The notes beneath the pieces are model-generated. The model did no database searches, was not told the origin of the DNA, and saw nothing but the letters and a program-made list of their open reading frames with translations. Positions 35,280-43,526 of a stretch of DNA of 64,000 bases are shown here, piece after piece. Source of the stretch: Streptomyces sp. YIM 130001 (GTDB lineage: Bacteria > Actinomycetota > Actinomycetes > Streptomycetales > Streptomycetaceae); NCBI RefSeq assembly GCF_003574445.1, contig NZ_KZ984558.1:62001-126000 (forward strand), in the 5' to 3' direction. Both the position numbers and the translations under genes were made by a program. How positions within the stretch are numbered: position 1 is the stretch's first letter; every line of letters begins with the position of its first letter.

Positions 35280-36419
35280 ATGACAAGCCCCGGCCGAGAC
35301 GTCGAGTTCATCGGCATGATCGGCACCCAGGACGCATCCGAGACCCGGCCACCGCAAGGCCCGCTCATCGACACGGAGTACACCACCCGTTTCGCACGGG
35401 CCCACGAGGACGCCGGATTCGACCGCATCCTCATCGGCTACAGCTCCTCCCGGCCCGACGGCACCCAGGTCGCCGCGCACGTGGCCGCCCGCACCGAACG
35501 CCTCGGACTGCTCGTCGCGCACCGGCCCGGGTTCATCTCCCCGACGCTCGCCGCACGCAGCTTCGCCACCCTCGACCACTTCACCGGCGGCCGCGTCGCC
35601 GTACACACCATCACCGGCGGCAACGACACCGAACAGCGCCGCGACGGCGACTACTTGGACAAGGACGAACGCTACGACCGCACCGACGAGTACCTGGAGA
35701 TCCTGCGCCGCTCCTGGTCGGCCGACGGCCCGATCAGCCACCAGGGCCGGCACTACCGCTTCGAGGACTACACGCCCGGAGTCCGCCCGCTGCGCCCCGA
35801 GGGCATCCCGCTGTACTTCGGAGGCTCCTCCGAGGCCGCCTACCGGGTGGGCGGAAAGCATGCCGACACCTTCGCCCTGTGGGGCGAACCGCTCGCCGAG
35901 ACCGCCGAGCAGATCGCCTCCGTCCGCGCGGCGGCCGAAGCGGCGGGCCGCACCACACCACCGGGCATCAGCGTCTCCTTCCGGCCCGTCCTCGCACCCA
36001 CCGAGGAACTCGCCTGGGAACGCGCGCACGGCATCCTCGACACCATCAAGTCCGGGCGCGGCAAGGCCTTCCTGGAGCAGGCCCGTCACCACATCGGTGG
36101 CACCGAGCCGCAGAACACCGGCTCGCGCCGGCTCCTCGCGGCCGCCGCCAAGGGCGACCTGCACGATCGTGCGCTGTGGACGCCCACCGCCGCGGCCACC
36201 GGTGCGGGCGGCAACACCACGGCTCTGGTCGGCACGCCCGACACCGTCGCGCAGGCGCTGCTCGACTACATCGACATCGGCGTGACCACGATCCTGATCC
36301 GCGGCTACGACCCGCTCGACGACGCCGTCGACTACGGCCGCCACCTGCTGCCCCTGGTCCGCCAGGAACTCGCCCACCGCGCCGCCCGGACGGCGCTCAC
36401 CTCCGCCGGAAGCAACTGA
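35280..36419 (+). CDS. SsuD-like flavin-dependent monooxygenase 2 (Cys-free, one internal Met)
   Basis: This 379-residue paralogue of the 30369 enzyme shares VEFIGMIGTQDASET, AHRPGFISPTLAARSFATLD, TITGGNDTEQRRDGDYLD, PLYFGGSSEAAYRVGGKHAD and TALVGTPDTVAQALLDYIDIG. It lacks the N-terminal low-complexity insertion. The protein has one Met after the initiator and no Cys. ATG 35280 has GAAAGG upstream; it begins 56 bp after the SfnB-like gene. Two paralogous monooxygenases in one operon suggest sequential oxidation or two related substrates. Confidence 0.88.
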   Translation: MTSPGRDVEFIGMIGTQDASETRPPQGPLIDTEYTTRFARAHEDAGFDRILIGYSSSRPDGTQVAAHVAARTERLGLLVAHRPGFISPTLAARSFATLDHFTGGRVAVHTITGGNDTEQRRDGDYLDKDERYDRTDEYLEILRRSWSADGPISHQGRHYRFEDYTPGVRPLRPEGIPLYFGGSSEAAYRVGGKHADTFALWGEPLAETAEQIASVRAAAEAAGRTTPPGISVSFRPVLAPTEELAWERAHGILDTIKSGRGKAFLEQARHHIGGTEPQNTGSRRLLAAAAKGDLHDRALWTPTAAATGAGGNTTALVGTPDTVAQALLDYIDIGVTTILIRGYDPLDDAVDYGRHLLPLVRQELAHRAARTALTSAGSN

Positions 36420-37216
36420 TGACCGACCTGCACACCGCCACCACGGGCTCCGCCGCCACGGACGCGATCGCCGCCACCAGCTGGCAGCCGCCGGCCGCCA
36501 TCGCCCCGCGCGGCACCCTCGTCCTGCTGCCGGGCAGAGGCGAACACGCCCGTGTGTACGAGAGGTTCGGCCGCCGACTGGCTGTCGACGGGTACGTCGT
36601 GCACGCACTGGACTCAGCCCCCGGGCACTCGCCGGGGCAACTCGCAGCAGCGGCGAAGGACGTACTCGGTCCGGGCCCCGCCGCGCCCGTGGTCCTGGCC
36701 GGCAGTGACACGGGCGCCCTGCAGGCCCTGCACACCGCGGCCGGCGGTCACCTGACCGTGGACGCACTGCTGCTCGCGGGCACCGCCGTGCCCGCCGAAC
36801 CGGAAACCGCCGCGACCGAACCCGCCGCCGCCACGGACGAAGCCTGGGACGCCGAGCTGGCGGCCCGCACGGCCTGCCCGACCCACCGGCGGGTGCTCAC
36901 CGAGGACACCGCGTTCGACCGCGGGCGGCTCGCCGACGACGTGCCCGCCTCGCTGCGGTCCGACGTCACGACACGCCTCCCGGCGCTGGTCCTGCACGGC
37001 GCCGCCGACCCGGTCAGTTCCGTGGACCGGGCCCGGGCTCTCGCCGCGCGCCTGCCGGGGGCGGCCTTCGGCACCGTCCGCGACGGCCGCCACGACGTAC
37101 TCAACGACATCACCCACCGAACAGCCGCGGCCACCGTCGTCCTGTGGCTCGAACGGCTGCGCGGCGGACCGGAGTCGACGCCGATCCTGACCCTCGAGTC
37201 GACCCCCGGCACCTGA
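36419..37216 (+). CDS. Alpha/beta hydrolase with Asp at the nucleophile elbow
   Basis: This 265-residue alpha/beta hydrolase has lipase-like LVLLPGRGEHARVYERFG (oxyanion region). The elbow reads LAGSDTGALQ, placing Asp97 where Ser usually sits (G-x-nucleophile-x-G = G95-S96-D97-T98-G99). Asp197 in GAADPVSS and His225 in DGRHDVLND complete a triad. Asp nucleophiles are characteristic of haloalkane dehalogenases and epoxide hydrolases. ATG 36419 shares its A with the preceding TGA. It has no internal Met and one Cys. Role in the operon: hydrolysis of an intermediate, perhaps a thioester, epoxide or ester. Unassigned. Confidence 0.75.
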   Translation: MTDLHTATTGSAATDAIAATSWQPPAAIAPRGTLVLLPGRGEHARVYERFGRRLAVDGYVVHALDSAPGHSPGQLAAAAKDVLGPGPAAPVVLAGSDTGALQALHTAAGGHLTVDALLLAGTAVPAEPETAATEPAAATDEAWDAELAARTACPTHRRVLTEDTAFDRGRLADDVPASLRSDVTTRLPALVLHGAADPVSSVDRARALAARLPGAAFGTVRDGRHDVLNDITHRTAAATVVLWLERLRGGPESTPILTLESTPGT

Positions 37217-37237
37217 CCGCAGCCACCATCACCCACC

Positions 37238-37276
37238 GGGGAGCCGCCCTGCCGCACCGCGGCGTGCGGGCTCCCC
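37238..37276 (+). terminator. Intercistronic hairpin, possible attenuator or processing site
   Basis: GGGGAGCC (37238-37245) pairs with GGCTCCCC (37269-37276), and an inner CCGCAC/GTGCGG stem extends it. It lies in the 80-bp gap between the hydrolase and flavin reductase genes, so it may lower or stabilise distal expression rather than end the operon. Confidence 0.35.
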
Positions 37277-37296
37277 ACCGGCCGAAGGGAAGCGGC

Positions 37297-37845
37297 ATGA
37301 CCGCCACCACCCACCACCGTCCGACGCCCGCCACCCCGCTCCGTCAGACGACAGCCGACCCCGCACCGCCGGCGCCCGAGGGCGCGGAGATCCTCCGCGC
37401 CACGCTGCGCCGGCACGCGTCCGGGGTGGCGGTCATCACCGTGCCGGGCCCGGCCGGCTTCACCGCCACCTCGTTCACCTCGGTGTCCCTGCGGCCCGCC
37501 CTGGTCTCGTTCTGCCTCGGGCTCGGCGCCTCCAGCCTGCCCGCCGTCCAGAGCGCTGACCGGTTCGCCGTGCACATACTGGGCAGCGAGAACGCCGAAC
37601 TGGCCGCACAGTTCGCACGCAGCGGCATCGACCGCTTCGCCGGCGTGCCCAGCGAGACACAGCCCGACGGGCTGCCGTTGCTCGGCGGCGTCGGGGCATG
37701 GCTCACCGCACGGGTCACGCTCCGCCAGCCGGTGGGCGATCACCTGCTCGTCGTGGGCGAGGTCGACTCGGGAGCGGTGACCGCGGGGGACTCCGGCCTC
37801 GTCCACCACAACGGCGCCTTCGCGACCCCGACGCCACTCGGCTGA
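37297..37845 (+). CDS. Flavin reductase domain protein (SsuE/HpaC/DszD-type)
   Basis: This 182-residue split-barrel NAD(P)H:flavin reductase has LRRHASGVAVITVPGPAGF, the FMN-binding TATSFTSVSLRPALVSFCLG, FAVHILGSENAELAAQFA and a closing LVVGEVDSG...LVHHNGAF. It would supply FMNH2 to the two SsuD-like monooxygenases and the SfnB-like protein. ATG 37297 follows GAAGGGA with 6-base spacing. The protein has no internal Met and one Cys. It is the last metabolic gene of the operon. Confidence 0.88.
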   Translation: MTATTHHRPTPATPLRQTTADPAPPAPEGAEILRATLRRHASGVAVITVPGPAGFTATSFTSVSLRPALVSFCLGLGASSLPAVQSADRFAVHILGSENAELAAQFARSGIDRFAGVPSETQPDGLPLLGGVGAWLTARVTLRQPVGDHLLVVGEVDSGAVTAGDSGLVHHNGAFATPTPLG

Positions 37846-37955
37846 CCGGCGCGGACCGGGCGTTCGTACGCCGGGCACCACCCAGGTGTCCGGCGGCACG
37901 TCGTACCGTGGAGGACGCACACCGACCCCGAGATCCCACAGACGACAGAGGGAAC

Positions 37956-38786
37956 GTGGACCGTCCCCGTACGAGCCGGAACCCCGACACCGCAACCGGC
38001 GCTCAAGGGGGGCCCGACGCCCCTACCCAGGAACAGCAGGAGCGCGTACTGCGCCTTGTGCACCAGGTGTTCGGCCGGGACCTACGGGGCGTCTACCTGC
38101 ACGGATCGGCCGTCCTGGGTGGCCTGCGCCCGACCAGCGACCTGGACCTGTTCGTCGTGACCCGCAGGCCCGCAACAGACGCGGAACGCCGTGCCCTGGT
38201 CGACCAGTTGCTCACCGCCTCCGGAGCAGGAGGACCGCGGTCCGCGCGGCCGGTCGAACTCACGGTCGTGGTCGACTCCGACGTACGGCCCTGGCGGTAT
38301 CCGCCCGTCTGCGACTTCCAGTACGGGGAATGGCTGCGCGAGGAATACGAACGCGGAGACCTGCCGGTCCGCGAACCGAGCCCCGATCTCGCCCCGTTGG
38401 TCACCATCGTGCTCCTCGGGGACCGGCCGCTGTACGGACCGCGCCCGTCGGAGATCCTCGGCCCCGTGCCTCGGGACGACCTCGCGCGGGCGATGGCCGA
38501 CGGCGTACCCCAGCTCCTCGCCGAGCTCGAGGAGGACACCCGCAATGTCGTCCTCACTCTCGCCCGCATCCGCGCCACGCTGGAGACCGGCACCATCAAC
38601 TCCAAGGACGTGGCGGCGAATTGGGTACTCGCGCGACTTCCCGCCCGGCACCGGGCCGTCCTCGCCCACGCCCGGGCGGTCTATCTCGGCGAGGCGGCCG
38701 AGGACTGGTCCGGGCTGCGCGACGAGCTGCGCCCGTTCGCCGCCCATCTCGTCCGGGAGATCGAGCGGGCGGCCGCACACCGCTGA
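37956..38786 (+). CDS. Aminoglycoside adenylyltransferase-like protein (AadA/ANT(9) family)
   Basis: This 276-residue nucleotidyltransferase has the polymerase-beta-like motif YLHGSAVLGGLRPTSDLDLFVV (Gly-Ser and two Asp metal ligands), a third-Asp region ELTVVVDSD, and the C-terminal AadA helical domain with TINSKDVAANWVLARLP and HARAVYLG. These match spectinomycin/streptomycin adenylyltransferases. GTG 37956 follows GAGG closely; the in-frame upstream extension is low quality. It could inactivate aminoglycosides or aminocyclitols, but the natural substrate is unproven. Confidence 0.82.
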   Translation: MDRPRTSRNPDTATGAQGGPDAPTQEQQERVLRLVHQVFGRDLRGVYLHGSAVLGGLRPTSDLDLFVVTRRPATDAERRALVDQLLTASGAGGPRSARPVELTVVVDSDVRPWRYPPVCDFQYGEWLREEYERGDLPVREPSPDLAPLVTIVLLGDRPLYGPRPSEILGPVPRDDLARAMADGVPQLLAELEEDTRNVVLTLARIRATLETGTINSKDVAANWVLARLPARHRAVLAHARAVYLGEAAEDWSGLRDELRPFAAHLVREIERAAAHR

Positions 38787-38818
38787 GAGGCACCCCACCG
38801 ATGTGCGGCCGCCGCGCA

Positions 38819-39964
38819 TCAGTAGTGCACGCGTGCTCCGACCGCACGGTGGTCGGAATAGTCGAGGTCGCCCCGGTCCCCGTCGTCCGACAACTCCTCG
38901 TCCGCCAGGTCACCCTCGTCGAACGTGGGTACGGCCACATCGGTCATCCGGGGCTGTGCGCCGTCCGGCTTCCGGCCGAGGAGGTAGTCGACGCGGCGGT
39001 GGGACTTGGTGATCAGCGTCCACCGGTCGGCGCGGCAAGCGTCGGGATCGTCCTGCGTCGCGCAGTCCGCGTACACGGCGTCACGGAAGCCGAACCTGCC
39101 ACCGATGTCGGCGTTCGCCGCCGCGTACCAGGGGTGCCAGTCCCCGCCGGTCTGCTCGTGCGCATTACTGTCACCGCCGGCCAGATACAGGTCCGTCGAG
39201 CCGTGCGTCGGGTCGGTGTCGTACTCGTCCTCGGTCAGTTCGTTGGACAGCTCACCGATGTTGGACATCGTGCACTTGCTGCCGCCGTGGCCGACCGTCG
39301 GCCAGTGGAACGACGCGGCGGTGACCGTCTTTCCCGAGACCTTGTCGCGCAGCAGGGCCTTGACGCCCTTGGTGCGCGGCTGGTTGTTGTTCACGCACTC
39401 CTTCCCGTTCCAGTTCTGGGCCTGCCATCGGTTGTCCGGCGAGGCGGACTTGAGGAGTTCCAGGCGGTCGGTGCGCCAGATCACGGCGTTCGTCTGGCGC
39501 TTCTTGTAGTTCCAGCAGTTGCCTCCGGCGCCCTCGTCGGACGGTACCGGGGCGTTCTCGGCGAGCACACCGGAGAACTTCTCGCCGAAGTGGGTCTCCA
39601 TACGGTCCAGGAGGCGGTCCAACTGCGCCTTGTTGCTGAGCTGTTGGACCAGATACACGTCCGGCTTCAGTTCCTGGGTGCGCATGTAGTACATGAGGTC
39701 GTGCCAGTCGCCCGCGCACTGGGCCGGAGAAGTCTCGGTGGAGGTGGGCAGGTTCTCCACATTGGCGTCGTACACCTGCAGGAAGCCCGGCGCGTCGTTG
39801 GGCTTCGCCTCGTCGGCGGCCGCCGGAGCTTCGGCCGTGGCGCCGGTCAGCGCGGGGACCACGAGTGCGGCCGCGCCCACAGCGGCCGTCAGCCGCGGGA
39901 TCCTGGACCTGGTGGCGGCCCTGCTGTCGGCCCCGTCGTCGGACCTGTTCCTGGACATGCGCAT
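38819..39964 (-). CDS. Secreted endonuclease/exonuclease/phosphatase-family protein
   Basis: This 381-residue secreted protein has signal MRMSRNRS... with the hydrophobic core LTAAVGAAALVVPALTGATA and Ala-rich cleavage region near residue 45. Metal-dependent DNase-I-like fold motifs are ANVENL, DVYLVQQLSNKAQLDRLL (Gln in place of the usual Glu), LAGGDSNAHEQ (the DxN motif) and the terminal YSDHRAVGARV (SDH). Family members cleave nucleic acids, phosphodiesters or phospholipids. ATG 39964 is chosen; a longer frame to 40207 is Arg/Pro-rich and unlikely. It is convergent with the adenylyltransferase gene. Confidence 0.8.
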   Translation of the reverse strand: MRMSRNRSDDGADSRAATRSRIPRLTAAVGAAALVVPALTGATAEAPAAADEAKPNDAPGFLQVYDANVENLPTSTETSPAQCAGDWHDLMYYMRTQELKPDVYLVQQLSNKAQLDRLLDRMETHFGEKFSGVLAENAPVPSDEGAGGNCWNYKKRQTNAVIWRTDRLELLKSASPDNRWQAQNWNGKECVNNNQPRTKGVKALLRDKVSGKTVTAASFHWPTVGHGGSKCTMSNIGELSNELTEDEYDTDPTHGSTDLYLAGGDSNAHEQTGGDWHPWYAAANADIGGRFGFRDAVYADCATQDDPDACRADRWTLITKSHRRVDYLLGRKPDGAQPRMTDVAVPTFDEGDLADEELSDDGDRGDLDYSDHRAVGARVHY

Positions 39965-40220
39965 AGCGCGATTCTTCCCCCGATCCCCCTGAACGTCGGT
40001 GACGAGGGACCGCGGGTACGGCGGGCCCCTTCGCCGTGCCGTCCGCCGCAGGGGCTCCGGCGGCGGCACCCGAACGACGGTAGGGCGTGGCCGGGGGCGG
40101 TCGGAGGAATTCCGCAAAACGGGCTCCCGGCGCGCGCGGCGGGCCGAGCGCGGGCCGGCGAAGAGCGGTCGCCGGTAATCCGTTCGCAGGGGCCGCACCG
40201 GGATCACTAACGTTGTCGAC

Positions 40221-41123
40221 GTGACGTACGAGGACCCCCTGGCCTACGCGATCGGCCTCCAAGGCGCCGCCCTGCTCCGAGCTTTCACCGGAGAGCACGA
40301 CCGGGCCTTCACCCGTGCACGCGTCGACGCCGTCCGCCGGCTCCTCGACGAGCCCGCCCTGCAGGACGCGGGCGTCGAAGTGGCGCGCCTCGATCCGGTC
40401 GAGGCGTACGGCATCTGGGCGCCCACCTACGACGCCCCCAACCCCGCCTTCGACTTCGACGAGGCGCTGATCCGGGAGGTCGCCGGTGCCCGGCCCGCGG
40501 GCGTGGCGCTCGATGCGGCGTGCGGCACCGGGCGGGTCGCGGCCCTGCTCGGGAACCTCGGCCACGAGGTGGTGGGCGTGGACGCATCTCCCGAGATGCT
40601 CGCCCTGGCCCGGCGGCGGGTGCCGCGGGGCACGTTCTGGCGCGGCACGCTCCAGGGGTTCCCCGTCGACGACGCGTCCGTCGACCTGGTCACCTGCTCC
40701 CTGGCCCTGACCCACGTCCCTCAACTGGAGCCCGTACTGCGGGAGATGGCCCGGGTACTGCGTCCGGGCGGGTCGGCCGTGATCGCCGACGTCCATCCCG
40801 AGGTGGTGGCGCGCGGCGCGGTTCCGGCGGTCCGCCGGGAGGACGGCACGCCGGGCCGGGTGGCTTCGTACCGTCACCGCACGGGCGACTACCTGCGGGC
40901 CGCGCTCGCCGCCGGATTCGAGGTGCGGCGCTGCGAGGAGCCCCTGAACGCGATCGCGGCCGGGCCGGATCCGGAACCCGGTCCACCCGTCGCGAAGGGC
41001 GACCCCGGGCCTTGGGACACCTGGCCCTGGTCCCTGGCCGCTCTCGCGCCCGAGGCGGCGCGTGCGGCGACCGAGGGCGTACCGTCCATGATCCTCTGGG
41101 AGTTGGGGATGCCCGGACGCTGA
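40221..41123 (+). CDS. Class I SAM-dependent methyltransferase
   Basis: This 300-residue protein has the Rossmann-like methyltransferase core: motif I ALDAACGTGRVAALL, motif II VVGVDASPEMLALAR, post-II LTHVPQLEPVLREMARVLRPGGSAVIAD. About 90 N-terminal residues are helical and may form a lid. The start is GTG 40221 with no strong ribosome-binding site, so it may be leaderless. Substrate unknown. Confidence 0.85.
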   Translation: MTYEDPLAYAIGLQGAALLRAFTGEHDRAFTRARVDAVRRLLDEPALQDAGVEVARLDPVEAYGIWAPTYDAPNPAFDFDEALIREVAGARPAGVALDAACGTGRVAALLGNLGHEVVGVDASPEMLALARRRVPRGTFWRGTLQGFPVDDASVDLVTCSLALTHVPQLEPVLREMARVLRPGGSAVIADVHPEVVARGAVPAVRREDGTPGRVASYRHRTGDYLRAALAAGFEVRRCEEPLNAIAAGPDPEPGPPVAKGDPGPWDTWPWSLAALAPEAARAATEGVPSMILWELGMPGR

Positions 41124-41214
41124 CGTAGGGCGCGTCGGCGGACGTTCGCCCGGCACGCCGAGAACACCTCCGGACGACCACGGCAGACTGCGGACAGGAA
41201 CGAGGACGGCTGCG

Positions 41215-42030
41215 ATGCACGAGACAGCGGCAACCGGACACGTGGCGATCGTGACCGGCGCGAACCAGGGAATCGGGGCGGCGGTCGCCCGGGCGCTCGC
41301 CGCCCGCGGCGCAGCCGTCCTGTGCACGGGACTTCCGCTGCGCGCCGCAGACGGCGGCGCACCGCAGAGCACCTACGACAAGCAGCGGGCCACGGGTCTC
41401 GACGAGGTCGTCGACACCATCCGCGCCGCCGGTGGACGCGCCGTGCCGATGGAGGCGGACCTGGCTGAGCCCGCCACCGCAGCGGCCCTGTTCGACCACG
41501 CGGAAGAGCACCTCGGACCCGTCGACATCCTCGTCAACAACGCCTCGGGCTGGGTCCAGGACACCTTCACGCCCGATCCCGTCGACCGCTTCGACCGGGT
41601 ACTGCGCCCCGTCACCTCCGCCACCTGGGCCCAGCAGTTCGCCGTCGACGCGCGGGCACCCGCGTTGCTGATCGCCGAACTCGCGCGCCGACACCTGGAA
41701 CGCGGCGCGGACTGGGGCCGGATCATCGGCCTCACCTCCGGCGGCGACCTCGGCTTTCCCGGCGAGGTGTCCTACGGCGCGGCGAAGGCCGCACAGACCG
41801 ACTACACACTGTCCGCCGCGGTCGAACTGGCCCCGTTCGGGATCACCGCCAACGTCGTCCACCCGCCGGTCACCGACACCGGCTGGGTCACGGACGAGGT
41901 GCGGCGGTTCGTCGAGGCCAGCACCACCCATTTCCATGTCGCCGAACCGGACGACGTGGCCCGCACCCTCGTCCACCTGGCCTCCGACGAGGCAGCCTTG
42001 ATCACGGGCAACGTCATCGTCCTGCGCTGA
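41215..42030 (+). CDS. Short-chain dehydrogenase/reductase
   Basis: This 271-residue SDR has the NAD(P)-binding VTGANQGIGAAVARAL, NNASG, and catalytic Ser/Tyr/Lys in GLTSGGD...VSYGAAKAA. It has the typical C-terminal TGNVIVL. An insert rich in polar residues (LPLRAADGGAPQSTYDKQRAT) follows beta-2. Likely a classical SDR in fatty-acid-like or secondary metabolism; the cofactor preference is not clear. Confidence 0.88.
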   Translation: MHETAATGHVAIVTGANQGIGAAVARALAARGAAVLCTGLPLRAADGGAPQSTYDKQRATGLDEVVDTIRAAGGRAVPMEADLAEPATAAALFDHAEEHLGPVDILVNNASGWVQDTFTPDPVDRFDRVLRPVTSATWAQQFAVDARAPALLIAELARRHLERGADWGRIIGLTSGGDLGFPGEVSYGAAKAAQTDYTLSAAVELAPFGITANVVHPPVTDTGWVTDEVRRFVEASTTHFHVAEPDDVARTLVHLASDEAALITGNVIVLR

Positions 42031-42084
42031 ACCCCGTGGCCCGGCGCCTGCCCACCCTCGTCACGCCGGGGACGTCAGCCCGTG

Positions 42085-42783
42085 ATGGACTGGGGACCCA
42101 TGGGGACACGCAAGAGCCGGATCATCGGGGTACTGAACGCCTTCCACGCCGCCCGGCCCTGGGACCACAACGCGCACTTTCACCGATGGATCCTGCGCAC
42201 CCTGCCCCGACGATTCGACCGCGCCCTCGACGTCGGGTGCGGCACGGGAGACCTGGCCCGCGCCCTGGCCGCACGGGCCGGTGCCGTGGACGCGCTCGAC
42301 GCCGACGCGGACACGGTGGCCCGGGCCCGCGCGCTCACCCCGTCGTCGTCCCCGGTCACCTACACCGTCGGCTCGGCGCCCGAGGGACTGCCTCCCGGTC
42401 CCTACGACGTCATCACCTGCGTCGCGGTCCTCCACCACCTCCCGTTCACCGAGTCCCTGCAGCGCTTCCGCGCGGAACTCGCGCCGGGCGGCACCCTCGT
42501 CGTGGTCGGGCTCGCGCGGCCGGAGACCGGCGCGGACCGGGCACGGGATCTGACGTCGGCGGTGTCGAACGTAGCGATGGCCCTGGTCAAGAACCGTGGA
42601 CGCAAGGTCCCGCGTCCCGCGGCCATGACCGCACCGGTGAAGCCGCCGACGATGACGCTCGCCGACATCAGCCGCGAGGCGGAACGAGTCCTGCCCGGAG
42701 TGCGGGTACGCGGCCGGCTGTTCTGGCGCCACACCCTGGTCTGGCACGCGGAGACGAGCGGATCCGCGCATCGGTCGCTGTGA
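42085..42783 (+). CDS. Class I SAM-dependent methyltransferase
   Basis: This 232-residue methyltransferase has ALDVGCGTGDLARALAARA (motif I), VDALDADADTVARARAL (motif II), CVAVLHHLPFTESLQRFRAELAPGGTLVVVG. It resembles UbiE/Coq5-like and small-molecule methyltransferases, with a C-terminal membrane-affinity-like segment. GTG 42082 and ATG 42085 are both possible starts; ATG is used. It is separated from the SDR by 54 bp, and may be co-transcribed. Confidence 0.83.
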   Translation: MDWGPMGTRKSRIIGVLNAFHAARPWDHNAHFHRWILRTLPRRFDRALDVGCGTGDLARALAARAGAVDALDADADTVARARALTPSSSPVTYTVGSAPEGLPPGPYDVITCVAVLHHLPFTESLQRFRAELAPGGTLVVVGLARPETGADRARDLTSAVSNVAMALVKNRGRKVPRPAAMTAPVKPPTMTLADISREAERVLPGVRVRGRLFWRHTLVWHAETSGSAHRSL

Positions 42784-42786
42784 GAA

Positions 42787-42826
42787 GGCGCGCGGCGTCC
42801 GTCCGGACCCTGGTGCGGCACGCGCC
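42787..42826. terminator. Hairpin between convergent methyltransferase and response regulator genes
   Basis: GGCGCG (42787-42792) and CGCGCC (42821-42826) flank a GC-rich loop with further weak pairing. It spans nearly the whole gap between the two convergent stops. Confidence 0.35.
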
Positions 42827-43471
42827 CTATTCGCGCAGGAACTTGAGCACCGCGAGGACCCGGCGGTTGTGGTCCTGCGAGGCCGGCAGCCCCAACTTGC
42901 CGAAGACCGCGGCCACATGCTTCTCCACCGTGCCCGCCGATACGTGCAGAGCGCCGGCGATCGCCGTGTTCGAACGGCCCTCCGCCATCAGCGACATGAC
43001 GTCCTGCTCCCGGTCCGTCAGGGTGTCCACCTCGGCCGCGCGGCGCCCGGCCGCCGCCAGACGCGTCACCACCTCCGGATCGAGCGCCGTGCCGCCCGCC
43101 GCGACCCGGTCGAGGGCGGACGTGAACTCCGCGATGTTCGCGACTCGTTCCTTGAGCAGATAGCCGACCCCGGACGAGCCGTCCGCGAGCAGTTCGGTCG
43201 CGTACTTCGTCTCCACGTACTGGGAGAACAACAGGACGCCGGTGTCCGGGAGTTCACGGCGGACGGCGATCGCCGCCCGCAGTCCCTCGTCGGTGTGGGT
43301 GGGCGGCATCCGGATGTCGACGACCGCCGCGTCCGGCCGGTGACGGGTGACGGCGGCACGGAGCCCGTCCGGCTCACCCACCGCGGCACACACCTCGTAT
43401 CCGCGGTCCGTCAGCATCTGGACCAGCAACTCCCGCAGCACAGCTGCGTCCTCGGCGATCACCACGCGCAT
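42827..43471 (-). CDS. NarL/LuxR-type response regulator
   Basis: This 214-residue response regulator has receiver domain VVIAEDAAVLRELLVQML, phosphoacceptor Asp in AVVDIRMPP, Lys in YLLKERVANI, and a LuxR-type HTH (LTDREQDVMSLMAEGRSNTAIAGALHVSAGTVEKHV). It is encoded 55 bp downstream of its histidine kinase. The kinase was probably paired with an ABC exporter whose ATPase gene is now a pseudogene at 44965-45288. Confidence 0.92.
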   Translation of the reverse strand: MRVVIAEDAAVLRELLVQMLTDRGYEVCAAVGEPDGLRAAVTRHRPDAAVVDIRMPPTHTDEGLRAAIAVRRELPDTGVLLFSQYVETKYATELLADGSSGVGYLLKERVANIAEFTSALDRVAAGGTALDPEVVTRLAAAGRRAAEVDTLTDREQDVMSLMAEGRSNTAIAGALHVSAGTVEKHVAAVFGKLGLPASQDHNRRVLAVLKFLRE

Positions 43472-43526
43472 GGCGGCATGCTCTCACGCAGGCGTCGGCG
43501 TACCGTCCGCGCACGGCCTCGGGCGG

